A program made the position numbers and the translations under genes. From Cardiocondyla obscurior (taxonomy: Eukaryota > Arthropoda > Insecta > Hymenoptera > Formicidae): a stretch of DNA of 64,000 nt. The DNA lies in assembly GCF_019399895.1 (NCBI RefSeq), contig NC_091870.1, positions 4,936,001 to 5,000,000 on the forward strand, given 5' to 3'. Below, piece after piece: positions 10,402 to 20,328 of this stretch; position 1 is the first letter of the stretch, and every line of letters starts with the position of its first letter. The notes below the pieces were generated by a model. The model ran no database searches. It was given only the letters and a program-made list of their open reading frames with translations, and was not told the origin of the DNA.

Positions 10402-10622
10402 TATCTCCTTTTGGTTCTACAAGAAGAACGACGAATAAAACTAAGTGGACCATTGATGAACGCACAACTGTTTTGTCTTTTTTTTATACTAATATACAAA
10501 ATAAAAAGCTACCGTCTTTTCATGAAATTAATGAACTAAAACAACAACATTCAGTATTAAAAAATCGTACAAATGCACAAATAAAAGTTTGGATTCATAA
10601 TCAAATTAAAAAAGTAACATAA
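10402..10622 (+). CDS. Recombinase gene, C-terminal Myb-like exon
   Basis: Begins after a TTATTTCAG acceptor, in phase with the previous exon, and ends at TAA (10620-10622). It encodes a helical, Myb/SANT-like module: KWTIDERTTVLSFFYTNI, then LPSFHEINELK and AQIKVWIHNQIKK. Proteins of this recombinase family commonly end in such a domain (W-T-x-E-E ... C-x-x-A ... W-x-x-V), which probably contacts DNA. No stop or frameshift is seen in this exon. Confidence 0.6.
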
Positions 10623-10822
10623 AGAGATATTCAAAATCTGGATTTTTTAACGTATAAGATGTACAATCAAAAAATAATAGGTTACATGTTTGTTTCATTA
10701 TAATAATCAGAACAAATATAAAAATTAAATGTATGACAATGTTATAATAATAAGAACAGAATACAATAAGAACAGAAAATAAAATTTGTCGTTAATAACA
10801 TATAACAAAAGTATTTATTACA

Positions 10823-10999
10823 CAGGGTATCTCACATAAGAGGTCCCTCCTAGTAGCTGTGAGTAAATAAGATCTCTGTTCTTCACGCTTGTTTGCTCAG
10901 AGATTTTAATTTCCTATTTTTGACAACAGTTATGAATGTTACATTATTTTTAATATCTATCCAGCTAACGGAAGAGCACATTATGTCAGACCCCCTGTA
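10823..10999. mobile_element. Short MITE with ACAGGGT-type ends
   Basis: The left end (ACAGGGTATCTCACATA) and the right end (TATGTCAGACCCCCTGTAA) are imperfect inverted repeats of about 17 bp, 177 bp apart. The end motif resembles that of the palindromic MITEs further right. It is non-coding. Confidence 0.45.
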
Positions 11000-11847
11000 A
11001 ATAACTTATCTATTTTAACATAATTGTAATAAATCAATTCACGTTTATCATTATTTGATAAATTTACAGTAAATGGTAAGTAGTGTTATAATCGCCCTTC
11101 CGTTGGCCTGATAGCGGCGGCGGCGGTTCGCCGGTCTCATGAACAGGATCCGACCGAGGTAAAAAAATCCGGAAACCGTGCGTTAAATTAAAACGAATTT
11201 ATTATATTACAAATGAATTATTTACAATAAGTAAATGAATGTATTTACAAATGAATTACGGCGCGTTAATTGTTCACAATGCTAAGTGTATCGCTATAGC
11301 TTTGACGACGCGGATTTACAATTGTAATTTCGTAATGCCAGAATTGCTTGAAATTATTCCCAGTATTAGCGTTTATTTTTGCTGCGTTTGTTTCCGAGAT
11401 GTGTTGTCGATACGGGCGACACGCGAGTTGCCGAAATCTCGAGTCTCGCGACTGACGCTATGGCCGCGCAAAGTCGTCTGGCAAACGTGCACTTTGAGAA
11501 TCACTGATCCGCGGTCTTGCTTAATTTTATTCGGGGCGGTGCGCAGTCCGGGATTCTATTGAGTGGAAGTATGCACTTAGTGGCTGACGTAGATGCACAT
11601 ATTTTAACGTTGAAGAAAAAATTGTCAAAATTTTTATATTATCGTTACTATGTATCAATTTTATATACACTATCATTAAAACTATCTACAGACAAAAGAA
11701 GTCGTCGAAACTGCCTTTCTGTACTTTATTCCACTTTACTCAAAAACTACAAAAAATTGAAGAGTTAAAGTTGTTGAACTTTATTTCTGTAGTAATTGTA
11801 CATAATTTAACGTTAAAAAAAAGTACTGTCGTCAAAACTGCCCTTGA

Positions 11848-11866
<19 letters not shown>
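11000..11866. other. Intergenic, no supported gene
   Basis: It holds a CGG-rich patch at about 11115-11135 and a moderately GC-rich segment at 11395-11560. The apparent ORFs here have no recognisable domain and atypical composition. I see nothing else I can support. Confidence 0.4.

Positions 11867-11922
<56 letters not shown>
11867..11922. repeat. (TA)n microsatellite
   Basis: An uninterrupted TA run abutting the first large palindrome. Similar runs are at 12805-12864, 13211-13268 and 13988-14060; each separates neighbouring palindromic elements whose target is TA. Confidence 0.95.
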
Positions 11923-11927
<5 letters not shown>

Positions 11928-12410
11928 GGTGTTTGAAATAAGGTTTCCTTCCCGGTAACTGTAGATAGATATCGGAAATACAAATCGAAAAGTCAGATAT
12001 CATTTAGTGAAATTCGTAACCGTTACCGAGTAAGAAATTACTGAATTTTGACGAATTGGCGCGGAGCACATAATAAGTCGGGCGCGGCAGGTGAGAGCGG
12101 GTGGGCCTTAGGGAGAAAACGGGGGTGAAACGCCGCGCGACAATTGTGGGGTGGGGGTGGGAGGAGTCAACGCGTGGTGTGATAGACAATTGTCGCGCGG
12201 CGTTTCACCCCCGTTCTCTCCCTAAGGCCCACCCGCTCTCACCTGCCGCGCCCGACTTATTATGTGCTCCGCGCCATTCGTCAAAATTCAGTAATTTCTT
12301 ACTCGGTAACGGTTACGAATTTCACTAAATGATATCTGACTTTTCGATTTGTATTTCCGATATCTATCTACAGTTACCGGGAAGGAAACCTTATTTCAAA
12401 CACCCTGTAT
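11923..12410. mobile_element. Palindromic MITE 1
   Basis: An almost perfect inverted repeat: arms 11923-12146 and 12187-12410 (about 224 bp each) around a 40-bp loop. Its ends are TACAGGGTGTTTGAAA and the complement TTTCAAACACCCTGTA. A TA target is implied by the flanking TA array. The core is GC-rich and differs from that of elements 2-5. It is non-coding, and a transcript would fold into long dsRNA. Confidence 0.9.
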
Positions 12411-12421
12411 ATATATATATA

Positions 12422-12801
12422 TACAGGGTGTCCCAGATCAGTGGACGATGCCGTAAATAATAGGTAGATTTAATCGAATTAATACGAAAAGTCCTTTACC
12501 ATTTTGAAAAATTCTCAATAGTTTTCGAGAAAAAAATTAAAATATATAAAATTTATAAGCGTAAGAGCGACAAGAAAGCTGCGCGTGAGTGAGTGCGACA
12601 GGCGAATGACTAGAAATGGCACCGTCGTCTGTCGCGCTCACTCAGCCCACGCTTCCTCGTCGCTCTTACGCGTACATAAATTAATTTTTTTCTTGAAAAC
12701 TATTGAGAATTTTTCAAAATGGTACAGGACTTTTCGTTTTATTTCGAATAAATCTACCTATCATTTTCGGCATCGTCCTCTGATCTGGGACACCCTGTAT
12801 A
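12422..12801. mobile_element. Palindromic MITE 2
   Basis: Inverted repeat with ends TACAGGGTGTCCCAGATCAG and its complement. The centre carries a GC-rich core (GCGTAAGAGCGACAAG ... GTGAGTGAGTGCGACAGGCGA and complement) shared with elements 3-5 and partly with 38103-38604. The outer arms resemble those of 38103-38604. Confidence 0.9.
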
Positions 12802-12864
<63 letters not shown>

Positions 12865-12870
<6 letters not shown>

Positions 12871-13206
12871 GTCCGAAATATTATTAGCAATATTAAAACT
12901 GTAGGTAGGAAATCAGATTTGGAGACAACTTTGTAAAATTCGTAACCATTATTAAAAAAATTAATTTGTTTAGCGCAAGAGCGACAAGGAAGCTGCGCGT
13001 GAGTGAGCGCGACAGGCGAATGGTTAGGAATGGCGCCGTCGCCTGTCGCGCTCACTCACGCGTGGCTTCCTTGTCGCTCTTGCGCTAGACAAATTAATTT
13101 TTTTTTCAACAATGGTTACGAATTTTACAAATTCGTAAAGGACTTTTTGTCTCCAAATCTGATTCTTTACCCACAGTTTTAATATTGCTAATAATATTTC
13201 GGACAC

Positions 13207-13209
<3 letters not shown>
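12865..13209. mobile_element. Palindromic MITE 3
   Basis: Inverted repeat from AAGGTGTCCGAAATATTA to the complementary TAATATTTCGGACACTA, with the same central core as elements 2, 4 and 5 and different outer arms. The left terminus has lost the ACAGGG start. It is non-coding. Confidence 0.88.
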
Positions 13210-13268
<59 letters not shown>

Positions 13269-13273
<5 letters not shown>

Positions 13274-13610
13274 GGTGTCTCAGCCCATGTGTAAAATCCT
13301 ATACAGATAGGTAGGTCTTAGGGAGATAAAAAAAAGTTCTTTAACGTTTTGAAAAATTTTCAATACTTATTGAAAAATTAATTTGTCTAGCGCAAGAGGA
13401 CAAGGAAGCTATAGGTGAGTGAGCGCGATAGGCGACGGCGCCAATCGCCTGTCGCGCTCACTTGCCCGCAGCTTCCTTGTCACTCTTGCGCTAGACAAAT
13501 TAATTTTTTCTAACAATTGAGAATTTTACAAAATGTTAAATAACTTTTATTTATCTCCTAAGACCTACCTATCTGTATAGATTTTACACATGGGCTGAGA
13601 CACCCTGTAT
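13269..13610. mobile_element. Palindromic MITE 4
   Basis: Inverted repeat from TACAGGGTGTCTCAGCCCAT to ATGGGCTGAGACACCCTGTA, again with the shared GC-rich core and private outer arms. It abuts element 5 directly, with a shared TA. Confidence 0.9.
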
Positions 13611-13981
13611 ATAGGGTGTCCCAGACATAACTGGGAGGATAGATAGATTGATTGAGACAAGTAGAAAATTCCCGTACCATTTTACAAAATTCTCAACCGT
13701 TATTGAGAAAAAAATTAAAATGTATAAATTGTATAGGCGTAAGAGCGACAAGGAAACTGCGCGTGAGTGAGCGCGACAGGCGACGGCGCCATTCCTAGCC
13801 ATTCGCCTGTCGCGTTCACTCACGCGCAGCTTCTTTGTCGCTCTTACGCTTTTACAATTTATACATTTTAATTTTTTTCTCAATAACGGTTGAAAATTTT
13901 GTAAAATGGTATGGGAATTTTCTACTTGTCTCAATCAATTCTATCTATCCTCCCAGTATCTTTCGTTATGTCTGGGACACC

Positions 13982-13987
<6 letters not shown>
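13611..13987. mobile_element. Palindromic MITE 5
   Basis: Inverted repeat from ATAGGGTGTCCCAGACATAA to the complementary TTATGTCTGGGACACCCTGT, with the shared core. Apparent ORFs in this region, with Tyr-Ile runs from the TA arrays, are translation artefacts of palindromes and microsatellites. Confidence 0.9.
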
Positions 13988-14051
<64 letters not shown>

Positions 14052-14463
14052 ATATATATATACAAAGTGTCCCAAAGTCATGTAGACAAACTTTGGAACT
14101 AGGTAAATCTCGTTATTTTAAGAAGAAAAGTTCTTTACCATTTTTTATTCCGAGTAATATTAAGCAAGATAATAATTATTGAAAATTATGTCTTTTGGGC
14201 GGAACTTACTGCCCCCCACACCGCGCGGAGACGCTCTATCCATCGGTAGTCCCCAATTCTTGCGTTCTCGATCATCGATAAGAAAAATGAAGGCGCGCGG
14301 GGCAAGACAGGCGGTTACGATCGACCCGCCTAGATAAATTGGTCTAAACCAGGAATCAAAGAAAGGCGACGACGCGTAACAATACAAAGAAAATTATCGA
14401 TGATCAAGAAAGCTAGGATTGGGGACTACCGACGGATAGAGCGTCTCCGCGCGGTGTGAGGAT

Positions 14464-14590
14464 AAAAAAATTATAGTTTGTTACTGTTTTACTTTCGCGT
14501 TTGTTTCAGTAACAAGCATTTGTTTGTTAAAAGACACCCGCGTTAAGAAACAAACGCGAAAGTAAAACAGTAACAAACTATAATTTTTTT
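14464..14590. repeat. Perfect 44-bp inverted repeat upstream of transposase
   Basis: Arms 14464-14507 and 14547-14590 are exactly complementary around a 39-bp spacer, and end 47 bp before the transposase ATG. The perfect match contrasts with the decayed surroundings. It could be the real terminal inverted repeat pair of a short nested element, or a regulatory hairpin for the transposase. Confidence 0.85.
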
Positions 14591-14637
14591 ATTATTCAGT
14601 CGTTGCCTCGCTTCGATATTGAGCACATCAGATAACC

Positions 14638-14831
14638 ATGGCTCATAATTTTACTAATAGTGAGATGTATGACATGCTTTCAATGTTCATACTATGTCAC
14701 GAAAATCCGAGCGCAGCCGCGGGAATGTATTCTCAGCGGTACCCGGAGCGCAAACAGCCGTACCGACAAATTTTTTCAAGGCTGGCGGCGAGGCTTCGAC
14801 GTTACGGACAATTTTGTCCTATTAAGCCTGC
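14638..14831 (+). CDS. Transposase exon 1, DUF4817-like HTH
   Basis: Encodes a helical N-terminal domain (FTNSEMYDMLSMFILCHENP, then AAGMYSQRYPERKQPY and IFSRLAARLR) matching the DUF4817 helix-turn-helix pattern of insect IS630/mariner-related transposases. That domain binds the terminal repeats. A GTATAA donor follows CCTGCAG. Sequence homology resumes at about 14888, so a short intron of some 55-60 bp is likely, but the expected acceptor AG is missing (ATGG is found). Confidence 0.65.
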
Positions 14832-14887
14832 AGGTATAACATATTTAATTAAAAAACTTTTGCTAAAATAAGTTTATAGCTTTACAT

Positions 14888-15773
14888 TATTTTCATATTT
14901 TTTATGGGCCGAACACGGCATATAAACACGGCTCAAATCAGAGAAATGGTTCGGAATAATCCGACCGTCAGTACGAGGACCGTAGCTCGGAACCAAGGAG
15001 TGAGTCAGGCTACGGTATGTAAAGCTTTAAAATCGGGTCACTTCCATCCCTATAAAATCTGCCTAACTCAAGAACTCCATGTTAACGATGACGTTCGCAG
15101 ATTGCGGTATTGTCGATGGTTCCTTAATGCAAGTGAAGAAAACTATTATTTTGCAAAATACATTCTGTTTTCGGACAAATGTATTTTTCATAATAATGGT
15201 GTGGTTAACCGCCACAATTTACATTATTGGGCCACCGAGAATCCCTATTGGATGCAGCAAGCGCATTCACAAGTCCGGTGGTCTGTGAATGTTTGGGCGG
15301 GTATTCTTGGGGACCACATCGTTGGACCATATTTCATCGATGGGAAGATCAATGTCCAACAATACCGAAGATTTTTTAGACGAGATCTTGGAAATTTATT
15401 GGACGATGTGCCTTTGGAATCACGTAGAAATATGTGGTTCCAACAGGATGGCCATCCTGCGCACACGGCCATTAAAACAAGAGCCTTGTTGAACAGAAAA
15501 TTTGGTAATATTTGGATCGGTCTTTATGGTCCTCACGAATAGCCGCCGCGTTTACCAGACCTAACACCGCTAGACTTCTTTCTGTGGGGTCACGTTAAAC
15601 AAGAGGTTTACGCTACGCGACCTGCAAGCGTAGATGATTTGAAAAACAGGATTGTGCGAGTTTGCCGCGCAATAAGTCCGCAGATCCTACGCCGGGTACG
15701 TAGCGCATTATTGAAAAGGGCGGTATTTTGTGAGCGGATGAAGGGGGCTCATTTTGAGCATTTACTTAAATAA
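14888..15773 (+). pseudogene. Transposase exon 2, HTH and DDE/D core, one nonsense codon
   Basis: A second helix-turn-helix (STRTVARNQGVSQATVCKAL) precedes an RNase H-fold core. Visible acidic residues are D in LFSDKCIFHN, D in FQQDGHPAH and a third D in PDLTPLDFFLWG. By my count the last two are 41 residues apart, a DD41D-like spacing within the Tc1/mariner group. UAG at 15540-15542 interrupts the frame just before PPRLPDL, where relatives usually have Trp; the frame is otherwise open to TAA at 15771-15773. The protein is inactive as read. The neighbourhood of MITEs with similar ends suggests that this family mobilises them. Confidence 0.8.
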
Positions 15774-16170
15774 AGTTTTAAACGGATATATTGCAGACAT
15801 GTTGCGCACGATTGTATGCCGATGAAAATTTTCATTCGCATGTACTTTTACGCAATATGACTCAATATATCTGTTTAGCTTTTCCGTCGGAAATAGGACG
15901 ATATGTGGTACGATATGGCTACAGGCGAAAGTCCACTTTAAAAAAACTTAGCGCGCCAAAAGTGGCACCTCAAAGGTGGTGTGGAAGTCCACTTTTAAAG
16001 CCACAAATATTATTAATAATATTTATATTAAATAAAAATGTTTAACTTGCTTATACGCGCGATCGATTTCTATAGCGCCGCGATCTATTGAGAAAATCGG
16101 TAATCAAAGTTCCAGTCGGTAATTAGCTCGTACGGTAAAAGGCTGGTACAACCATTAAAATTCACCCTGT

Positions 16171-16210
16171 ACACACACACACACACACACACACACACGC
16201 GCGCGCGCGA
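16171..16210. repeat. (AC)n/(GC)n microsatellite
   Basis: An AC dinucleotide run passing into GCGCGC, immediately after the mariner-like element. Confidence 0.95.
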
Positions 16211-17512
16211 AAACGGTATTTCCATACCACCTGCCGGTACACGGTTAATATCAATTAAATTAAAAGAGAATTAAAGAATATTCCGCGAACGTACAGATAC
16301 GTACACTTTGTGGTCACCGAACGAAACGGAAGTAAACTACAAGAAATAAATTGCGAATGACGGCAAACTTAATTTTATTTAAACTTTAAATGCATGAATC
16401 GCACCAACCGAATGATACGATAAAATAAAAATAACGAGATATACACAACAAAAATTGCCAGCTCTACCCTGATTTCGAAAACACCGTATACATTCGTACT
16501 GCCGCCTATCACGACAAGCGTACGGCCTCTTCGCTTTGCGATCACGAGATTGTCGACGCCAACGCAAATCTCGGAGTGCGGACGGGTTCAGAGGTATTTC
16601 CACGATACAATTTTATTTTCAAAGTAAGTTCTTTCACCGTTAATTTTTAGTTGATTTTTCATTTGGTTATAAAAAGTTCTCCTTTCGCGACCTGTTGTGT
16701 TGTTGTCATGCTCCAGCCGCATACACGAACAACTGTCTTGTCTCGAGCGATTGAGTTGTCACGCAGCTTCATCGGGTGCCGTTTTCAACTAATATTTCTC
16801 GTTTTGTATTATTGTCTCACAGCTTTAAAAATAATGAACTCGTCTCGATCTTTCAACAGATAACGTCTTTTCGGTACTTAACTCATCTGGAAAAATATCG
16901 ATAAAGGCTTATCTTGCCAGGTTTGAGTTAGTTCGCTACTTTTCGCCTCCAGATATACATCGATCCTTATACCAACGCGCTTCGCTCTTATTTGGTTCAA
17001 AGGCCGACAACTTTGCGTACGAATCCTACTGCATAAAGAAAAATATCATTCTGCTGTTAAAAAAATTAATTACTCAACTTAATTTATTTGTTTTAAATAA
17101 TTATTGTGTACAACAAAGAATATATTCTTGATAATAGTTTTAAGATATACTCATCACAAATATTAAATATTCTCATTATGATATACACAAAACAAGAATA
17201 TATTGTTTATTTAACAATATTATTGTCACGTTCAGATAAACGTAAATTATTTAGTCCGTTTTTGAGTCAATTCATTTAAGAATTTTACCCTGGACCGGAC
17301 AGGGATTGTAAAATTAATTTTTAATCTTCTGAACCGAAAAGATAAAGATTTCTATAAATCACAAAACGCGGATCTGTTTTAAGAATATTATTAAAATTCA
17401 GATAATTGATCTGGAAATCAATCAGAATTAATTTACACTTTGGTTTAATAAATTCAATAATTTGATTTTGTTCAAAGATTTGAATTTAATTAATTAGTCA
17501 TGTTACCGCCGC
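16211..17512. other. Intergenic, no supported gene
   Basis: Mixed AT-rich sequence. Short ORFs at 16379-16603 (minus) and 16651-16863 (plus) show no domain or coding character I recognise. Nothing further is supported. Confidence 0.4.
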
Positions 17513-17886
17513 GGGGGCAGCACCTCGTGGCCGATCGCCGGCGACGAATCGATATCGATCCGTCGTTCGATTATTGCCTTCGATTCTTGAAGGCGTTGCC
17601 GGCTCGAGGCTTATCATTGTTCGTCTAGCTGTGCCAAGCATCACCTCGTGTGCAACAACGTGCAGTGTGCTTCTCTCGAAATTCTTACTCATCGTGCTAC
17701 TCATTGTTCTACTCATCGCTTTGTCTCCAGTACAACTCATCCAAATCATCCTCGCCGTGTGCAACACACCAAGAATCTTCTGGAAGACATCATCCTGCAG
17801 CACGAGGCGTGTTAAACCTCGTGCTCAGTAACTCATCAGATCTCGCAGCGTGTGATCTCACGATTAATATAATTGTGACTCACAAG
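17513..17886 (+). repeat. Repeat family X, copy A
   Basis: Matches 24122-24440 along its length with many differences: GAATCGATATCGAT, GAAGGCGTTGCCGGCTC, CTCGTGTGCAAC and GACATCATCCTGCAGCACGA appear in the same order. A conserved hairpin GCACGAGG/CCTCGTGC lies near its end. It is probably part of an LTR or non-autonomous element; the type is unresolved. Confidence 0.7.
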
Positions 17887-18280
17887 AGGAGGCCGCGCTC
17901 AACCGAACACCGATTTTCTTCAAACTTGCAGGGTTTGAAGATTGGTGTTCCTAGAGATACTTGGTAAAAACATTCGATGCACTACTCAAAAATAAGAGAG
18001 AAAAGTTAGTTTAAATATTTCGTATGTCTATAAGTACAGAACAGTTATACTTACTTTCGAAGCAGCGTGGTAGTCCAGAGCGGGCGGCGCTGGTCTAGTA
18101 AGCGCGGAATCACTGGTTCTATTCACGTTATGTATTTTTTTTTATTTTTTACATTTTGGTATAAAATTTAACAATTATTATCTTATTATTATCTTATTTT
18201 ATTATTACATTATTATATAAAAAGAAGAAATAAAAATAACGCAAGATTATATTTTTTTACAAAGTTATTTATTTTAGTAA
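17887..18280 (+). mobile_element. SINE-like tRNA-related element, copy 1
   Basis: Starts AGGAGGCCGCGCTCAACC and forms a stable hairpin (AACACCGATTTTCTTCAAAC with GTTTGAAGATTGGTGTT). About 180 bp in, it contains a tRNA-like block: an A-box-like GTGGTAGTCCAGAGCGGG, a stem GCGCT ... AGCGC and a B-box-like GGTTCTATTCAC. An A/T-rich tail follows. The same unit occurs inverted at 24699-25085 and diverged at 38612-38972. A pol III-transcribed SINE is plausible, although the tRNA block is internal rather than at the 5' end. Confidence 0.7.
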
Positions 18281-18284
18281 TCAT

Positions 18285-18500
18285 ATAATTTTTTTGTGTG
18301 TGATTATAAAGATCTTTTGCCACTAGAATTGATTCCTCAGAAATAATGGAAAAAGATGGTTGTGAAATGATGCCATTTTGTTCTAATAGCGCTTCGTAAT
18401 ATTTCACAGCGTTGCGCATATCTATTTTATTTTCAGTGCCCACATTTTTTTCTACTGGCTCTTGAATATTTGAGGGTTTAGGTTCGTCGGTTCGTTCCAT
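18285..18500 (-). CDS. Hypothetical ORF, weak
   Basis: A minus-strand reading from ATG at 18500 gives a low-complexity-free peptide (MERTDEPKPSNIQEPVEKN ... YYEALLEQNGIISQPSFS) of about 70 residues that then runs into the SINE-like copy. It has no domain that I know and no clear initiation context. It might be a fragment of a retroelement or host exon, or chance. Confidence 0.25.
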
Positions 18501-18551
18501 GTTTATCACTATGTTAATAGTCTTTTTGCTTGAAAAATTATATTTTTTCAA

Positions 18552-18646
18552 TTTACTACGTGCTTTCCACCGCGTGCTCTCTACCACGTGCTCTCCACCG
18601 CGTGCTCTCTACCACGCGCTCTCCACTGCGTGCTTTCTACCACTTT
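18552..18646. repeat. Minisatellite, about 28-bp unit
   Basis: Alternating near-repeats of TACCACGTGCTCTCC and ACCGCGTGCTCTC make a 28-bp higher-order unit present about three times. It is GC-rich in an AT-rich setting. Confidence 0.85.
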
Positions 18647-19050
18647 TATTATTAAATTTTTATAATAAATGTGATATTTCGCCGATCTCACCGTGCACCG
18701 ATGAGATTTTTGATTTCCGTCTATAAATTTCTATTCACAAAAGTTTTCTCAACCGTTCTTATAACCGTTCGCTTTGGAGTTCCGCGTACGACTACAAGTC
18801 CTTTGTGCTCCGTTGTTCGTCCTTCGAAAACCGTCAGCCAGAGGGCAGTTGCACAAAGGTCAATGAAACAAGGCCCAGGCCCTTGAACTTGTTTTATTGA
18901 TTTTCTTTGTTAAACGGCTAACCAAGCCGTTACAAAGTACTTAATACTTGCGCTCAATGTAGACAAAATTTTTGTTTCAAATGTTTTTATGACAAATATC
19001 ACCCAGGGATATGCGATGTTAAGAATTAATAATATTGTTTTATGTATATA
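18647..19050. other. Intergenic, no supported gene
   Basis: No ORF with coding character and no clear repeat match was found between the minisatellite and the Gypsy LTR. Confidence 0.4.
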
Positions 19051-19769
19051 TGTGGCGGATCCCTCCGACGTCACACGCCGGATGACGCCACCTCATACTT
19101 TACCGGCCGTCTGGAAGAGAAAGCAAATTTTAATCCCGCGGCCTTTCTTTTAATATTACTCACTCCGCGGTCTTTGTCTCGGGACTTCCCCGGCTAACCT
19201 TCCGGGACTCTCCCGATTTACTTTCTTCAGACAATAGCTCTGTAGGCTCGTTGCGTCAGTCGAGCCCTCAGAGTCCCTCCGAGTTTCAGAGCGAGCACAT
19301 CGCTGAGCTGTCGTCTTCCACGACACTTTATACTTTATACTGTCGATCGCGTTCCAGTTTGTGCATGGAGTGCATACGTGCGAATTACTCTGCGTGCCCA
19401 AGCCTGGCCAGGCCTTTTGCGAATCACGAACTGCGAACTGCGAATCACAAATTGCGAACCGCAAGCTGCGAATTGCGAGTTCCTTGCGTCTGCTGCCGAC
19501 AGCATTCTTCCGCCACTGCGGAATACAAATAAGTTCAACGCGGTCTATACCGACCCGCTTTTATTTCCTCAAATGAGAGGACTACTTCTCTTTATTATTT
19601 GTATGTTACTTTTTATTGTGTTCATTATTGCTTGTTATTTCCTTTACTTATTTGTTAAATATATTTGATTGTTATTTGTGATTTGTCAAATGTCTGCCTT
19701 TTTGTCTTAAATTGTGACCCCTTATTCTGCGCGACTTGTAGCGCCGGCTGGACACCGTCAACGTCCACA
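19051..19769 (+). repeat. Candidate 5' LTR of the Gypsy element
   Basis: Begins TGTGGCGGATCCC after a TATATA flank and ends GTCCACA, giving TGTGG...CCACA inverted termini 719 bp apart. It contains TTTATACTTTATACTG (TATA-like, about 19327) and a patch of 7-8-bp GCGAACT-type tandem repeats (about 19419-19480). No 3' LTR survives for comparison, so the boundaries are provisional. Confidence 0.5.
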
Positions 19770-20328
19770 TTGACTCCGACGTGATATAAACGTCACTTTT
19801 CTGCATTCTTTGATTTTGATCCCTCTGATCTGGCGATCATAATCAGGGTACGCAGCTTTGCAAAACTCTGGCATTACTTGGCCATTTCCTTGACATAAAG
19901 GCAATCACTTCTTTTATTTTTATGCTTTCGTCAAATCAACGAACTCTCGACCTGTTGTTGAGATATCTTTCGAATTCGGTATTTTTATCGCGAGACTTTT
20001 GTTATTAAAGAACCTCTCCTTTATTTTATATATTTTTGCTTTCGCGAAATCATTTAATTCTCTCTACCATGGACTGTTGAGGAGGAATCTTTTGATTCAA
20101 AATTATTATTGATTTTAATAATTTTTTTTTATTTTGACAAACACTCGACCATGACCAGTCGAAAATGAATCTTTAGATTCCGAGTCATTATTTGATTTTT
20201 TATTTTTGACAATTTTTGGTATTTGACGAATTGCGTTATTGAATTACGATATTTTCTTTATTGGTCACGTTTTATTATTGTCCTTTAATATCCGATGACT
20301 TTGGTACGGCGTTATCACTTCCTGTGAC
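19770..20328 (+). other. Gypsy 5' leader
   Basis: Untranslated leader between the candidate LTR and gag. I could not assign a primer binding site with confidence. It is T-rich with no ORF. Confidence 0.4.

Larger units (their letters stand above)
6640..10622 (+). pseudogene. Crypton-like tyrosine recombinase gene, multi-exon, frameshifted
   Basis: A gene of at least four exons. Exon 1 (about 6640-6960) encodes an acidic linker and a zinc-finger-like CLYCKTLHTQLARHLE motif. The main exon (8136-9745) encodes a second Cys finger and the tyrosine recombinase; two more exons follow at 9971-10135 and 10402-10622. The three downstream junctions have GT/AG boundaries with matching phase 1, which strongly supports the model. 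Breaks are a frame change near 6805, one extra T in the T8 run at about 8301-8308, and another one-base shift at about 8524-8533. The exon 1 donor is not evident, and a dispersed repeat lies in that intron. I recognise the layout (Cys-finger N terminus, YR core, Myb-like C terminus) from animal integrase/recombinase-like proteins; the exact Crypton subclass is uncertain. Confidence 0.7.
14061..16171 (+). mobile_element. Mariner-like element with DUF4817-type transposase
   Basis: Begins TACAAAGTGTCCCAAAGTC after a TA array and ends TTCACCCTGTA before an AC repeat, so both termini resemble the ACAGGGTG-type MITE ends next door. It encloses a transposase gene (14638-15773), an outer inverted pair (about 14220-14270 with 14395-14460) and a perfect 44-bp inverted repeat (14464-14590). 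The exact termini are inferred, because the two ends are only weakly complementary. Confidence 0.6.

Noticed and set aside
12585..14182. ORFs with long Tyr-Ile runs around the palindromes
   Set aside because: They span MITE arms and (TA)n arrays; no coding character.
16379..16863. Short ORFs between mariner and family X
   Set aside because: No domain, no neighbouring splice or promoter evidence.
19335..19668. ORFs with ANCELRIT-like repeats
   Set aside because: Produced by a 7-8-bp tandem repeat patch inside the Gypsy LTR.
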